Shown: positions 8,508 to 18,664, counted from the stretch's first letter. The stretch: 64,000 nt of DNA from Thioclava indica (GCF_000714545.1 NZ_AUNB01000029.1:62001-126000); one strand, 5' to 3'. The notes: generated by a model not told the origin, from the letters alone. Program-made: numbers and translations.

Positions 8508-10727
8508 ATGACCCTTCGCCGCCAAATCCTGATTCTGCCGATATTCGTTGCGCTTCTTGCCTGCGCGCTGATGGAGGTCGGGGTGTTCTGGATGAGTGGC
8601 AAGGTCGAAGAAATGACGCGCGCCAACCTGACGAACAGCGCGGCAAATCGACTAAAGGACAAGATCTCCGCGACCGAACGCGAGGCGCTGGACCGCGCCA
8701 AGATCATTGCCGGGTTGCCGCAGGTGCAGGCGGCAATGGCCGCACGTGACGATAGCGCGCTAGAGGCGATCTGGGCAAAAAACTGGCCCGTTTTGCGCGA
8801 TGAAACCGGGATTGAGCAACTGCAGTTTCACACCGCCCCCGCGACGTCGCTGATCCGTATCCACAACCTTGAAAAACGCGGCGATGACCTGTCGGCGTTT
8901 CGCAAAACCGTGGTCGATGTGAATGCGACTGGCACGCCCATCATGGCGCTGGAATCGGGGAGCGCCGGAATCGGCGCGCGCGGTGTCGCCCCGGTGTTTC
9001 ATCAGGGCGCCCAAGTCGGCTCGGTCGAGGTCGGGTTGAATGTCGGGCAAAACTTGCTTGATCAGCTTACCAAAACGACAGGCGTGCAATACGAATACTA
9101 CGCTTATCAAGCGCAAGGCCCTGCCAAAGTGCTGGCAAAGACCGGCGATAGCGCGTCCTTCCTAAGTGACGCAGAACTCACAGAGCTGCGCGATGGCGGC
9201 TCGCTTGATGGCAATGTCGATCTTGGCGGGGCGAAAAACTTTCTGCGCGCCTTTGCCGTTCGCGACTATAGCGGCGATGTGGTCGGTGTGTTTTCGATGG
9301 CGGCTCCGGCCACGCAGGTCACCGCTCTAAATGCTATGATGACAAAGATCTCTCTTGCGCTAGCCGCACTGTCTTTCGTCATTTCCGCATTGATTGCCTG
9401 GCGGTTGGGCGGGGCCATCGTACGCCCGATTTCGGGTCTAGCCAGCGCGACGCAAGCGATCTCGCAGGGCGATATTTCTATCAAAGTCGAGGGGACGCAT
9501 CGCCAGGACGAGTTGGGTGAAATGGCGCGCGCTCTGACAGTATTTGCCGAGAACTTGGAAAAGAACGCGCAAATGCAAGACGCATTGCGTCTTGAGGAAG
9601 AAAACGCCCGTCAGGCCGAAAAAACCCGCCTTGCCGAGGCAGAAAAGGCTGCGGCAAGCCAAGCTGCGGTCGAACAAGAGGCCAAAGTCTTGCGCCGCAA
9701 GGTCGAGGCCGAAGAGCAAGCAGCCCTGCGCGAGCGCGAAGACGTCGCCCGCCGCCAGCTCGAGGAACAGGCCCGCATCGTGTCGGTCTTGGCCGCCGGG
9801 CTGCATGCGTTGGCGCATGGCAATCTCGCCTCCACGCTGGATGAGGCTTTGCCGGGCGAATACGAACAGTTGCGCCTTGATTTCAACGCCGCCGTCGCCC
9901 AGCTTGCCCGCTCGCTTAGCGAAATCGAACAGGGCGCCCAGCTTATCGATACCGAGGCACAATCAGTCGCCTCATCGGCGGACGAATTGGGCCAGCAGAC
10001 CGAACGCAATGCCGCAACGCTGGAACAGACGGCGGCGGCACTGAACGAGTTGACCGTGTCGGTGCAATCGGCGGCAGAGGGGGCGCAATCGGCACGTTCG
10101 CTGGCCAATGAGGCGCGCGGACATGCTGAAAGCGGTGCGCAGATCGTGGAAAACGCAGTCTCTGCGATGGCGGGGATCGAAAGCTCGGCCAAGTCGATAT
10201 CGCGCATCACATCGGTGATCGACGACATCGCGTTTCAGACGAACCTGCTGGCGTTGAATGCCGGGGTTGAGGCCGCGCGCGCCGGTGAGGCCGGACGTGG
10301 CTTTGCGGTTGTCGCTTCGGAAGTGCGCGCACTTGCGCAGCGCTCCTCTGATGCGGCCAAGGAAATCTCGGAACTTATTGCGTCTTCGGATGCGCAGGTG
10401 CAATCCGGTGTCACTTTGGTTGGTCAAACCGGCGAGGCGCTGGGACGGATCGTAACATCTGTGCGCGAAATCCACGATCGGGTCAGCACCATCGCCGTAT
10501 CCTCAGGCGAGCAAGCCAGCGGGATTTCCGAGATCAACTCCGCAGTCCACCAGCTTGATCAGGCCACCCAACGCAGCGCGGCGATGTTTGATCGCACAAC
10601 GACCGCGAGCCGAGCGATGCTAGGAGAAAGCGCGCGCTTGATGGGATCTGTCGCCGCGTTCAATTTGCCCGATCGCGCAACGCTGGACATCGTGATGGAT
10701 TTGGCCCCCGTCATTGCGGCGCAATAG
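8508..10727 (+). CDS. Methyl-accepting chemotaxis protein with double Cache sensor
   Basis: A 739-residue transmembrane chemoreceptor. TM1 is about 7-29. A periplasmic ligand domain (about 35-275) carries the pattern [16 protein letters not shown]...[11 protein letters not shown]...[14 protein letters not shown], which I recognise as dCache_3-like. TM2 is about 279-298. HAMP 1 is about 300-352. An unusually long Glu/Ala/Arg-rich coiled coil (353-425) leads to a second HAMP-like segment (about 425-470) and the signalling domain, whose CheA/CheW-contacting tip is [37 protein letters not shown] (from residue 571). There is no C-terminal NWETF-type CheR tether. No che genes are nearby, so it is an orphan receptor. 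The ligand is unknown. Confidence 0.93.
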   Translation: MTLRRQILILPIFVALLACALMEVGVFWMSGKVEEMTRANLTNSAANRLKDKISATEREALDRAKIIAGLPQVQAAMAARDDSALEAIWAKNWPVLRDETGIEQLQFHTAPATSLIRIHNLEKRGDDLSAFRKTVVDVNATGTPIMALESGSAGIGARGVAPVFHQGAQVGSVEVGLNVGQNLLDQLTKTTGVQYEYYAYQAQGPAKVLAKTGDSASFLSDAELTELRDGGSLDGNVDLGGAKNFLRAFAVRDYSGDVVGVFSMAAPATQVTALNAMMTKISLALAALSFVISALIAWRLGGAIVRPISGLASATQAISQGDISIKVEGTHRQDELGEMARALTVFAENLEKNAQMQDALRLEEENARQAEKTRLAEAEKAAASQAAVEQEAKVLRRKVEAEEQAALREREDVARRQLEEQARIVSVLAAGLHALAHGNLASTLDEALPGEYEQLRLDFNAAVAQLARSLSEIEQGAQLIDTEAQSVASSADELGQQTERNAATLEQTAAALNELTVSVQSAAEGAQSARSLANEARGHAESGAQIVENAVSAMAGIESSAKSISRITSVIDDIAFQTNLLALNAGVEAARAGEAGRGFAVVASEVRALAQRSSDAAKEISELIASSDAQVQSGVTLVGQTGEALGRIVTSVREIHDRVSTIAVSSGEQASGISEINSAVHQLDQATQRSAAMFDRTTTASRAMLGESARLMGSVAAFNLPDRATLDIVMDLAPVIAAQ

Positions 10728-10814
10728 AAAGGTAGGCGCGGGCCTTATGTCAAAAATGACGTAGGGGCCGCGCAATTGTTGCTTAAAGCTTTGGTGTAGG
10801 CGGTGACGCGGCCT

Positions 10815-11771
10815 TTAGCCGGTGCGACGAAAATCAATCGGCGTCTTGCCAGTCTTGGCGTGGAAGGCACGGGTGAAATAGGCGGGGCTGGTATAGCCAA
10901 GGCTTGCCGCGATCTCTTTCACCGGAATTTTGGTGTCGCGCAGCAATTCGCGCGCCTCATATAGTCTGCGTTCCTGCAACATCTCGGACGCGCCTTTGTT
11001 GCAGCTTTCACGGCATGCGCGCGTGAGATGCGTCACCGTCACGCCCAGCTCATCGGCCATGTCACCCACGCCAACACCCGAGCGGAAGTCGCGCTCAACC
11101 AGCGTTGTGTAGCGCGACACCAGTCGACGCGCCCCCGAAGTTTGGATCGCGGCGGTCTGGTTGCTGGCAATCTGGCGCTCCAGCCACACGCTGAGCAGGC
11201 CAAGTTGGTGCTGCAAGGCGCGATCCGCAGCCGGACGCTCGCTGTCCAATTCGCGCTGCACCGCCTCTAGAATGGAGCTGATCTCACCTTGGGAAATCGC
11301 ATCGCGCACCCGCAAATGCTGCACCGAATGGGGCAATACGAGATCGCTTTCGCGCCCGAAATGCACCACCTGACCTTGCGGTTGTGAGCCGAGTTCGTAG
11401 GAATGCATCACTCCGGCGGGAATGAAAATCACGTTGTTGGGGCCATAGCCGCGCGTCACGCCGCCCAAAGTGATGCGGCCCTGACCGCGCGTGAACCACA
11501 AAAGGCACGGCTCTGACAGCGCGCGCATGGCCTCCACCCGCCAACGCCCGGCTTTGGCCAAACGACTGATCTGGCTGACGCGCGCAAGCGAGGGTGCGCT
11601 TGGCAAGCTGGCACCGGCATCACCGGATGCAACGGCTGGCACGCGGGGCTTGGATTGCGAGAACTGCGACAGCGGCGGTGTGGAGAAAAATTTCACTTTT
11701 GCGATCTTTCGATTGGCCGAACGCGTGAAGAATACTGTGTAACCCGCTTTCAACCAATCGTTTTTCAACAT
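10815..11771 (-). CDS. AraC-family transcriptional regulator
   Basis: A 318-residue regulator. The N-terminal half contains a cupin-like ligand pocket (GRITLGGVTRGYGPNNVIFIPAGVMHSYE, about 97-125). The C-terminal 100 residues contain the two helix-turn-helix units of AraC proteins, ending in the signature IKEIAASLGYTSPAYFTRAFHAKTGKTPIDFRR (first residue reads V). It should bind DNA in the cytoplasm and respond to a small effector. It lies 27 bp downstream of miaA on the same strand, and its ribosome site (GCGGGTG) is weak, so the exact start is uncertain. No local target is evident; the alcohol/aldehyde genes are separated from it by the chemoreceptor. Confidence 0.88.
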   Translation of the reverse strand: MLKNDWLKAGYTVFFTRSANRKIAKVKFFSTPPLSQFSQSKPRVPAVASGDAGASLPSAPSLARVSQISRLAKAGRWRVEAMRALSEPCLLWFTRGQGRITLGGVTRGYGPNNVIFIPAGVMHSYELGSQPQGQVVHFGRESDLVLPHSVQHLRVRDAISQGEISSILEAVQRELDSERPAADRALQHQLGLLSVWLERQIASNQTAAIQTSGARRLVSRYTTLVERDFRSGVGVGDMADELGVTVTHLTRACRESCNKGASEMLQERRLYEARELLRDTKIPVKEIAASLGYTSPAYFTRAFHAKTGKTPIDFRRTG

Positions 11772-11798
11772 TACACCCGCTGCGCTGTGGCGGCGCGG

Positions 11799-12686
11799 TC
11801 ACGCACACGCGATCTTGTGCCATGCTTTCATGCGAGCACGAAACCAAGTGCGTTGGCGCTTGGCATATTGGCGGGAAGCTGCCTGTGCGCGGCTGCGCGC
11901 CTCGCTCAAATCGATCTCATCGCGCAGATAGGCGATCAGTTCGGGGGCCCCGATGGCGCGCGCCCACAGCGCCTCGGGCTGCCAAATGGGGGCGACGGCT
12001 GCGACCTCGTCCAAAGCTCCCTGTTCCAGCATGAGATCAAAGCGCCAGTCGATACGTTCGGCGAGCCAGTCGCGATCGGCCTCGAGCAGTAGCGGCACAC
12101 AATCCTCAAGTGCCAACAGCGGCGCGGGGGTGCGCGCTTGCCAACTTGCCAACCCTTCGCCGGTAGCGCGCAGCACCTCCCAGGCGCGCTGCACCCGCAT
12201 CGGGTTTTGCGTATCGATTTTCGCGCGGGTTGCTGCGTCCAACTCTTCCAGCAGCGCGCCATGCCCGTCTTGGTTGCGCCGCGCGTCGGCCTCGGCGCGG
12301 ATGGCAGGCGGCGTCGGGGGGATTTGCGCCAGACCTTGGGTCAGCGCGGTGAAATACAACCCCGTGCCGCCCACGATGATCGGTCGCGGACCGCCTTGGG
12401 CGTGATCGGCCAAAATCGCCGCCACCTCTTTAAGCCAGTGGCCCACGGAATACTCCGCCCCCGGCGCGATGTGGCCATAAAGGCGATGGGGCGCGCGGGT
12501 TTCTTCCGCCACCGAGGGGCGCGCTGACAGCACCCGCCAGCACGACCAAACCTGCAGCGCATCGGCATTAACCACCACGCCCCCCGCCGATTGCGCAATT
12601 TCCAAGGCCAGCGCGGATTTGCCGCTGGCGGTCGGTCCGGCGATCAAAACGGGGATATTTGAAGCGATTTCAGGCAGGTTTTGCAC
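11799..12686 (-). CDS. miaA: tRNA dimethylallyltransferase
   Basis: This enzyme transfers a dimethylallyl group to A37 of tRNAs reading UNN codons. The P-loop GPTASGKS (17-24), the DALQVW segment (equivalent to DSMQVY), the GGTGLYF motif and the C-terminal [10 protein letters not shown] tRNA-binding stretch are all present. The only in-frame ATGs lie at 12818 and 12845, inside the divergent pyrH gene, and would add residues foreign to the family. I therefore place the start at GTG 12686, giving 295 residues, although the ribosome site there is poor. The gene diverges from pyrH with about 130 bp between them. Confidence 0.9.
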   Translation of the reverse strand: MQNLPEIASNIPVLIAGPTASGKSALALEIAQSAGGVVVNADALQVWSCWRVLSARPSVAEETRAPHRLYGHIAPGAEYSVGHWLKEVAAILADHAQGGPRPIIVGGTGLYFTALTQGLAQIPPTPPAIRAEADARRNQDGHGALLEELDAATRAKIDTQNPMRVQRAWEVLRATGEGLASWQARTPAPLLALEDCVPLLLEADRDWLAERIDWRFDLMLEQGALDEVAAVAPIWQPEALWARAIGAPELIAYLRDEIDLSEARSRAQAASRQYAKRQRTWFRARMKAWHKIACA

Positions 12687-12816
12687 GGTGTTACAGCCGA
12701 TCACAGGGTCACAAGAGTAAAACGGGTGCGATCCCTCGGCACGAGAGGTTGAACCCGGCCCCCATTTGCGACATTTTGCGCGCCGATGACAACCGTCTGA
12801 CCTGAGGGGACACACC

Positions 12817-13548
12817 ATGAGCGACGAGACCCATCCGAAACCCAAGTATAAACGTGTCCTTTTGAAGATCTCGGGTGAGGCGTTGATGGGCGATCAGGGC
12901 TACGGCCTGCATCCCCCGACCGTTGCGCGCATCGCTCAAGAGGTCAAATCGGTCCATGATCTGGGCGTCGAGATTTGCATGGTGATTGGCGGGGGAAACA
13001 TTTTCCGCGGTCTGGCGGGGTCCGCGCAGGGGATGGAGCGCACGACCGCCGACTACATGGGTATGTTGGCGACGGTGATGAACGCGCTTGGCATGCAGGC
13101 CCAGCTAGAGGCTTTGGGGGTGCACACCCGCGTTATCAGCGCGATCCCGATGGATGAGGTTTGCGAGCCCTATATCCGCCGCCGAGCCGTACGCCACCTT
13201 GAAAAGCAGCGGATCTGTATTTTCGCGGCAGGCACGGGCAACCCGTATTTCACCACCGACACCGCCGCGACCCTGCGCGCCAATGAGATGAATTGCGAAG
13301 CGATCTTCAAGGGCACCAAGGTTGATGGCGTCTATGACAAAGACCCGATGAAATTCGACGATGCGACGCGCTATGACACGGTCAGCTACGATGTCGTGCT
13401 GCAAAAGAATCTGGGCGTCATGGATGCCTCGGCGATTGCTTTGGCGCGTGACAATAACAAGCCGATCATCGTGTTCTCGCTTGATGAGCCGGGCGGCTTT
13501 CGCGGCATTCTTGCAGGGCAGGGCACCTACACGCTTGTGCAGGGCTAA
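12817..13548 (+). CDS. pyrH: Uridylate kinase (UMP kinase)
   Basis: A 243-residue hexameric bacterial UMP kinase that makes UDP from UMP for pyrimidine nucleotide synthesis. It belongs to the amino-acid-kinase fold: [13 protein letters not shown] near the N-terminus, GGGNIFRGL for phosphate binding, and [10 protein letters not shown] and [12 protein letters not shown] further on. Start ATG 12817 follows GAGGGGA. It is the first gene of the rightward cluster pyrH, frr, uppS, cdsA, dxr, rseP. That order is conserved across many proteobacteria and couples nucleotide supply and ribosome recycling with envelope precursor synthesis. Confidence 0.97.
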   Translation: MSDETHPKPKYKRVLLKISGEALMGDQGYGLHPPTVARIAQEVKSVHDLGVEICMVIGGGNIFRGLAGSAQGMERTTADYMGMLATVMNALGMQAQLEALGVHTRVISAIPMDEVCEPYIRRRAVRHLEKQRICIFAAGTGNPYFTTDTAATLRANEMNCEAIFKGTKVDGVYDKDPMKFDDATRYDTVSYDVVLQKNLGVMDASAIALARDNNKPIIVFSLDEPGGFRGILAGQGTYTLVQG

Positions 13549-13629
13549 GCGCTACGCAAATGCTATCTTTCGCCTCGCCACTGCGCTAAACCAAAGCCCG
13601 AGGCCGCAACCAAGACGGAAAAACGAACA

Positions 13630-14193
13630 ATGTCCGACGAGATTGAGATCGACACTGATGACCTTGAGCACCGCATGAAAGGTGCCATGGCGTCGCTGAA
13701 ACATGAATTTGCATCACTGCGTACCGGTCGGGCTTCGGCCTCGATGGTGGATCCGGTGATGGTGGATGCCTATGGCACGATGACCCCGATAAACCAGGTC
13801 GGCACCGTGAACGTTCCCGAGCCGCGCATGGTTACGGTCAATGTGTGGGACAAGGGCTTGGTCAACAAGGTCGAAAAGGCGATCCGCGAGTCGGGTCTGG
13901 GGATCAACCCGCAGACCAATGGCACGATCATCATGCTGCCGATCCCCGAGCTGAACGAGGAACGCCGCCGCGAGCTGACCAAGGTCGCCGCGCAATACGC
14001 CGAAAGCGCGCGCGTCGCGATCCGCAATGTGCGCCGCGACGGGATGGACCAGATCAAGAAGGCCAAGGGCAATGGCATGTCCGAGGATGACGTGAAGTTC
14101 TGGGAAACCTCTGTGCAAGAGCTGACCGATACCCACACCGCGCTGGTGGATAAGGCACTTGAGGGCAAGCAAGCCGAAATCATGCAGGTCTGA
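13630..14193 (+). CDS. frr: Ribosome recycling factor
   Basis: A 187-residue RRF that, with EF-G, splits the post-termination ribosome. The triple-helix-bundle signature is clear: [19 protein letters not shown] near the N-terminus, central [14 protein letters not shown], then the helical C-terminal half [28 protein letters not shown]. Length is typical (185-190). It lies 81 bp after pyrH and 18 bp before uppS, so all are probably on one transcript. Confidence 0.97.
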   Translation: MSDEIEIDTDDLEHRMKGAMASLKHEFASLRTGRASASMVDPVMVDAYGTMTPINQVGTVNVPEPRMVTVNVWDKGLVNKVEKAIRESGLGINPQTNGTIIMLPIPELNEERRRELTKVAAQYAESARVAIRNVRRDGMDQIKKAKGNGMSEDDVKFWETSVQELTDTHTALVDKALEGKQAEIMQV

Positions 14194-14211
14194 GGCGAAA
14201 GAACCCCACCT

Positions 14212-14970
14212 ATGGCGCTGCAAAGTAAAAAGACGGCCAAGACGCCCGTGCAACCCGAGATGACCGATTATGGCGTGCGCCATGTCGCAATCATCATGGA
14301 TGGCAACGGGCGTTGGGCTAAAAAGCGCGGCTGGCCACGTCTTGCGGGCCATCGCAAAGGCGCCGAACAGATCAAGAAAATCGTGCGCGAAGCGCCGGAT
14401 CTGGGCATCCGCTACATGACGATCTATGCGTTTTCCACCGAGAACTGGAAGCGGTCCTTGATCGAAGTGCTGGGCCTGATGAAGATGTTTCGCTTCATGA
14501 TCCGGCGCGAGGCGGATGCGCTATCGGCGGAAGGCGTGCATCTACGCTTTATCGGCGATCGCTCGCGGCTTGATCCCGCGTTGCGCGAAACGATGGACAC
14601 GATCGAGGCGCGCACCAAGACCAACACGCGCCTGACCTTGGCGGTTGCGATCAATTACGGGGGCCGCGATGAATTGCGCCGCGCCGCCGCCCAGTTGGCG
14701 CTCGATTGTGCCGAGGGCCGCATCGCGGCTGAGGACATCGACGACGACGCGCTGGCGGCGCGCCTTGATACCGTTGGCATGCCCGACCCCGATCTGGTGA
14801 TCCGCACCTCGGGCGAGACGCGGATTTCGAATTTTCTGTCCTGGCAGGCGGCTTACGCCGAATATGAATTCACTGAAACGCTCTGGCCGGATTTCACGGT
14901 GCAAGAACTCACCGATATTCTCGCGCGGTTCAGCAGTCGCGAGCGCCGCTTTGGCGGGGTCAAAACGTGA
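14212..14970 (+). CDS. uppS: Undecaprenyl diphosphate synthase (cis-prenyltransferase)
   Basis: A 252-residue enzyme that adds isopentenyl units in cis to farnesyl diphosphate, making the C55 carrier lipid for peptidoglycan and O-antigen. The catalytic loop IIMDGNGRWAKKRG with its essential Asp is at the N-terminus. FSTENWKRS, and RTSGETRISNFLSWQAAYAE near the C-terminus, are family hallmarks. About 20 residues precede the conserved core. Its stop overlaps the GTG start of cdsA (GTGA, 4 bases), indicating translational coupling. It sits one gene away from dxr, which feeds the same isoprenoid route. Confidence 0.97.
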   Translation: MALQSKKTAKTPVQPEMTDYGVRHVAIIMDGNGRWAKKRGWPRLAGHRKGAEQIKKIVREAPDLGIRYMTIYAFSTENWKRSLIEVLGLMKMFRFMIRREADALSAEGVHLRFIGDRSRLDPALRETMDTIEARTKTNTRLTLAVAINYGGRDELRRAAAQLALDCAEGRIAAEDIDDDALAARLDTVGMPDPDLVIRTSGETRISNFLSWQAAYAEYEFTETLWPDFTVQELTDILARFSSRERRFGGVKT

Positions 14971-15764
14971 GCGCGCCCAAGATTGGCGGCAAATGGGGCG
15001 ATCTTGTCCCGCGTGCCGCGTCGGGCATTGCGATGATCGTCGTGGGCGTGCTGGCGATCTGGCTTGGCGGACCGGTTTTTGCCGGGCTTGCCGTGCTGGT
15101 GAGCGCGCTGATGGTCTGGGAATTGATGATGATGCTTGCGCCCGATCGCGCGGCCAATGCGGTTGGGCTGGGGATTGTCGCGGCGGCGGTGCTGGTGGCA
15201 GTGTTCTGGCTGCACAATCCGTTCGGGCTGATTTTCCTGCTGATTGTGCCGATCCTTGCCTTTGTCTATGCGCGCGGGCGGCGTTTGGTGAGCGCGGCCT
15301 ATGCGTTTGCGATTATGCTGACGGGCTATGGGCTGGTGGCGCTGCGTGAAGGCGCGGGGCTGACCATCATCTTCTGGATCGTCGTGATCGTCGTTGTCTC
15401 TGATGTTGCTGGGTATTTCGTGGGTCGGATGCTGGGCGGGCCGAAATTCTGGCCCAAGGTGTCACCGAAGAAAACATGGTCTGGCACGGTTGCGGGCTGG
15501 GTTGGCGCGGCGCTGGTTGGGGTGGTTTTCGTGCAGTTCGGGGCGGCGACCTCGCTGATCTGGATCTCGCCGTTGCTCGCCTTTGCGGGTCAGATGGGCG
15601 ATATCGTGGAAAGCGCGCTCAAACGCTCGACCGGGGTTAAGGACAGCTCTGCGCTGATCCCGGGACATGGCGGTGTGCTGGATCGCTTTGATGCGCTGAT
15701 CGGGGCGGTGGTGGTGCTTATTGTGTTGACGCAAGTGATGCCGCTGCCGCTGACGGAAGGCTAA
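14967..15764 (+). CDS. cdsA: Phosphatidate cytidylyltransferase
   Basis: A 265-residue inner-membrane enzyme that makes CDP-diacylglycerol, the precursor of all phospholipids, from phosphatidic acid and CTP. The protein is mostly hydrophobic with about seven or eight membrane segments. The C-terminal CdsA signature SALKRSTGVKDSSALIPGHGGVLDR (starting near residue 214) contains the conserved K-D-S and H-G-G-x-x-D-R elements. It starts with GTG at 14967 inside the uppS stop region, and its stop is 3 bases before dxr. Confidence 0.96.
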   Translation: MSAPKIGGKWGDLVPRAASGIAMIVVGVLAIWLGGPVFAGLAVLVSALMVWELMMMLAPDRAANAVGLGIVAAAVLVAVFWLHNPFGLIFLLIVPILAFVYARGRRLVSAAYAFAIMLTGYGLVALREGAGLTIIFWIVVIVVVSDVAGYFVGRMLGGPKFWPKVSPKKTWSGTVAGWVGAALVGVVFVQFGAATSLIWISPLLAFAGQMGDIVESALKRSTGVKDSSALIPGHGGVLDRFDALIGAVVVLIVLTQVMPLPLTEG

Positions 15765-15767
15765 GCG

Positions 15768-16946
15768 ATGCGCAGGATTTCGATTTTCGGGGCGACGGGC
15801 TCGATTGGGCAAAGCACGTTTGATTTGCTGATGCGCCAAGGCGGGCCAGAGGCGTTTCACACGGTCGCGCTAACTGGCGGGCGTAATGTCACACGGCTGG
15901 CCGAGATGGCGCGTGCGCTGCACGCCGAGATCGCCGTGACCGCTTATGATGAGTGCTACGCCGATCTGGTTGCGGCACTTGCAGGCAGCGGGATTGCGGT
16001 GGCCTCTGGCGCCGAGGCGCTGGTTGAGGCCGCGCATCGCCCCGCCGATTGGGTGATGTCGGCGATTGTCGGCGCGGCGGGGCTGGCTCCGGGGTTTGCG
16101 GCGCTGTCGCAAGGGCGCACGCTGGCGCTGGCCAATAAGGAATCGCTGGTCACGGCGGGGCCTTTGTTGCTGGGCGAGGCGCGCGCGCATGGTGCCACAA
16201 TCCTGCCCGTGGACAGCGAACATTCCGCGATTTTTCAGGGCCTTGTGGGCGAGGATATCGCTGCGGTCGAGCGCATCATCATCACCGCCTCGGGTGGGGC
16301 GTTTCGTGACTGGCCGATGGATAAGCTGGCAAGCGCGACGGTTGCGCAGGCCTCATCTCACCCCAATTGGGACATGGGCCAGCGCATCACGATTGATTCC
16401 GCATCTATGTTTAATAAGGCCTTGGAGGTCATTGAAGCGAAAGAGTTTTTCGCCATGTCGCCGGATCGGATCGAGGTCGTCGTGCATCCGCAATCCATCG
16501 TTCACGCGCTGGTGGGGTTTAACGATGGCGGGCTGATGGCGCATATGGGCGTGCCCGATATGCGCCACGCGATTGGCTATGCGCTGAACTGGCCCGCGCG
16601 GCGTGAGCTGCCCGTCGAGCGCCTTGATCTGGCTAAGATCGGCCAACTCGAGTTTCGCGCCCCTGATCCCGTGCGCTATCCGGCTTTGCGCCTTGCGCGC
16701 GAGGTGATGGAGATCGGCGGGATGGCGGGGGCTGCGTTTAATGCCGCTAAAGAGGCCGCGCTCGATTTGTTCATCGCAGGGCGGATCGGCTTTCTCGATA
16801 TGAGCCGCGTGGTGGAGCAGGTCTTAGATGAAATGAGTGCGCGTCAGGGCCTTGGAAATGCCGCGATGAGCCTTGATAACGTGCTGCACACCGATGGCGA
16901 GGCGCGCAGGCTGGCCTTCGCGCTGTGTGATCAAAAAAGGATTTAG
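15768..16946 (+). CDS. dxr: 1-deoxy-D-xylulose 5-phosphate reductoisomerase
   Basis: A 392-residue enzyme of the non-mevalonate (MEP) pathway that converts DXP to MEP with NADPH. The coenzyme loop ISIFGATGSIGQSTFDLL is at the N-terminus. ALANKESLVTAG, the metal-site segment PVDSEHSAIFQ, the flexible-loop region SGGAFRDWP and DMGQRITIDSASMFNKALE are all intact. It starts with ATG 15768, 3 bp after cdsA, and ends 3 bp before rseP. A second MEP-pathway gene, ispG, lies 27 kb away at 42.8 kb. Confidence 0.97.
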   Translation: MRRISIFGATGSIGQSTFDLLMRQGGPEAFHTVALTGGRNVTRLAEMARALHAEIAVTAYDECYADLVAALAGSGIAVASGAEALVEAAHRPADWVMSAIVGAAGLAPGFAALSQGRTLALANKESLVTAGPLLLGEARAHGATILPVDSEHSAIFQGLVGEDIAAVERIIITASGGAFRDWPMDKLASATVAQASSHPNWDMGQRITIDSASMFNKALEVIEAKEFFAMSPDRIEVVVHPQSIVHALVGFNDGGLMAHMGVPDMRHAIGYALNWPARRELPVERLDLAKIGQLEFRAPDPVRYPALRLAREVMEIGGMAGAAFNAAKEAALDLFIAGRIGFLDMSRVVEQVLDEMSARQGLGNAAMSLDNVLHTDGEARRLAFALCDQKRI

Positions 16947-16949
16947 GCT

Positions 16950-18293
16950 TTGGAACTTCTGCCCCAATTCGGCAATCTGCTTTATACCATTGTCGCGTTT
17001 GTCGTTGCGCTTTCGATCATCGTGGCGGTGCATGAGTTTGGCCATTATATCGTCGGGCGCTGGTCGGGCATCAAGGCCGAGGTGTTCTCGCTTGGCTTTG
17101 GCCCCAAGCTGCTGAGCCGCGTGGATAAACATGGCACGCGCTGGCAGATCGCGGCGATCCCGCTGGGTGGCTATGTCAAGTTTTTGGGCGATGCGAATGC
17201 GGCCTCGGCTGGGGCAGATGAAGAAGAGATGGCGCAGCTCAGCGAGGCCGAGCGACGCCACACGATGCATGGCGCCCCGCTTTGGGCGCGCGCGGCGACC
17301 GTTGCGGCGGGCCCGGTGTTCAACTTTATCCTGTCGATTGCGATTATCACCGGGCTGTCGATGTGGAGCGGGCAGGCGACCGACACGCCCGATATCGATA
17401 CCATCGTGGCGTTACCTCAAGGCGCGGGCGGGTTGCAGCATGATGACAAGATCGTGGCTGTCAACGGTGTCAAAATCACAGATTACGCCGATTTGGAGGA
17501 TGCGAGTAACGCTCTGCCTGGGGGGGCAACGGTGAACTACACCGTTGAACGTGAAGGAAAAACGCTTGATGTGAGCGGCCCGCAACTGTTCCCCGCGCGC
17601 TTTACGGGCGTTTCGCCGGGATCGGCGGCCTATGATGCGGGGCTGCGCGGAGGCGATGTAATCACCGCGATTGATGGCACTCCGGTTTGGCAGTTTTCCG
17701 AGTTGCAAGATGCGGTGAAGGCAGGCGCGGGTGCGCCGATGGAGCTGTCGATCTGGCGGCCCGAAAAAACGGGCGCGCCGAAAGAGTTCAACGTCACGCT
17801 TGTGCCGCGACGCACCGATCTGCCCAATGGCGAGGGTGGTTTTGAAACGCGGTTTCTGATCGGGGCGACAGGCAGCTACATGTTCACCCCAATCACGGTT
17901 TCGGTGGGTCCGGTGGATGCGCTTACGGGTGCGGTGAAATCGACTTACGGCATTGTCGCGCAATCGGTTTCGGGCATCAAGGCGATGATTGCGCAGCAAA
18001 TTTCGTCGTGCAATCTGTCGGGCGCGCTGCGGATCGCGGAGACCTCGGCAGCGGCAGCAAAGTCTGGCCCCGTCGAATTCATCTGGTTCATCGCGGTGCT
18101 GTCCACGGCGGTCGGGTTTCTCAACCTGTTTCCGATACCGATACTGGATGGCGGGCATCTGATGTTTCACGCCTATGAGGCGATTGCGGGCAAGCCGCCC
18201 TCGGAACGGCTGATGAACCTGTTCATGTCGGTCGGCTTGGCGCTGGTGGCGACGTTGATGTTGTTTGGCTTGTGGAACGACATCACCTGCTAG
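16950..18293 (+). CDS. rseP: Site-2 zinc protease RseP
   Basis: A 447-residue intramembrane metalloprotease that cleaves membrane proteins, typically anti-sigma factors or leftover signal peptides. The zinc motif HEFGH (28-32) is in TM1, GGYVKFLGD follows, two PDZ-type domains occupy the periplasmic region (GLQHDDKIVAVNG... and AGLRGGDVITAIDG...), and the third zinc ligand lies in ILDGGHL near residue 397. The start is TTG 16950, preceded by AAAAGGA; no better ATG exists upstream. It ends the pyrH-dxr operon and precedes the bamA unit, an order shared with E. coli. Its natural substrate here is unknown. Confidence 0.96.
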   Translation: MELLPQFGNLLYTIVAFVVALSIIVAVHEFGHYIVGRWSGIKAEVFSLGFGPKLLSRVDKHGTRWQIAAIPLGGYVKFLGDANAASAGADEEEMAQLSEAERRHTMHGAPLWARAATVAAGPVFNFILSIAIITGLSMWSGQATDTPDIDTIVALPQGAGGLQHDDKIVAVNGVKITDYADLEDASNALPGGATVNYTVEREGKTLDVSGPQLFPARFTGVSPGSAAYDAGLRGGDVITAIDGTPVWQFSELQDAVKAGAGAPMELSIWRPEKTGAPKEFNVTLVPRRTDLPNGEGGFETRFLIGATGSYMFTPITVSVGPVDALTGAVKSTYGIVAQSVSGIKAMIAQQISSCNLSGALRIAETSAAAAKSGPVEFIWFIAVLSTAVGFLNLFPIPILDGGHLMFHAYEAIAGKPPSERLMNLFMSVGLALVATLMLFGLWNDITC

Positions 18294-18301
18294 GAGGTTA
18301 G

Positions 18302-18335
18302 GGGGCAAATTGCGCAGATGCCGTAATTTTGCCCC
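18302..18335. other. Imperfect hairpin downstream of rseP
   Basis: GGGGCAAATT (18302-18311) and AATTTTGCCCC (18325-18335) can pair with one bulged base. There is no T-run afterwards, so it is not a convincing terminator. It may stabilise the 3' end of the long pyrH-rseP transcript. Confidence 0.3.
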
Positions 18336-18411
18336 AATTGGCCCCGAATTGCGCCATCTTGTGTTTGTACCCCTTTGCTTGCGCCAATCTGCGCCAACGG
18401 AGGGTTGAACC

Positions 18412-18585
18412 ATGTCTATGATGATTGCCGAAAGCTATCGCGGAATGGGCGTTATCTTTGAGATCATCTCGGATCGCCTGTTGATCCCCGTCGCCATCAT
18501 CATCGCTTTGTTGGGCGCGGGCGTCATTGGTATGCAACTGATTGACGTGCTTGGCATTGATCCGGCATCGCTGAATCGCATCTAA
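18412..18585 (+). CDS. Small single-span membrane protein, unknown
   Basis: A 57-codon open frame with an excellent ribosome site (GGAGGG, 7 bases upstream of ATG 18412), lying in the rseP-bamA gap. The product is a short N-terminal region (MSMMIAESYRGMGVIFEIISD), a hydrophobic helix LLIPVAIIIALLGAGVIGM (23-41) and a short acidic tail ending DPASLNRI. It would be an inner-membrane microprotein. I do not recognise the family. Position suggests a role with RseP or envelope stress, perhaps as an adaptor or substrate, but this is conjecture. Support is the ribosome site, the clean frame and the membrane helix. Confidence 0.65.
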   Translation: MSMMIAESYRGMGVIFEIISDRLLIPVAIIIALLGAGVIGMQLIDVLGIDPASLNRI

Positions 18586-18664
18586 AGACCCGTATAACTT
18601 TCGATCAGTTGTGTCCTTGGCGTAACCTACCGCAAATAGTTGCGCCTTAGAGGAGCACAGGACT

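Noticed and set aside
12687-12845. miaA starting at an ATG inside pyrH
   Set aside because: The extra residues do not resemble MiaA and overlap the divergent pyrH start. The P-loop begins 17 residues after GTG 12686.
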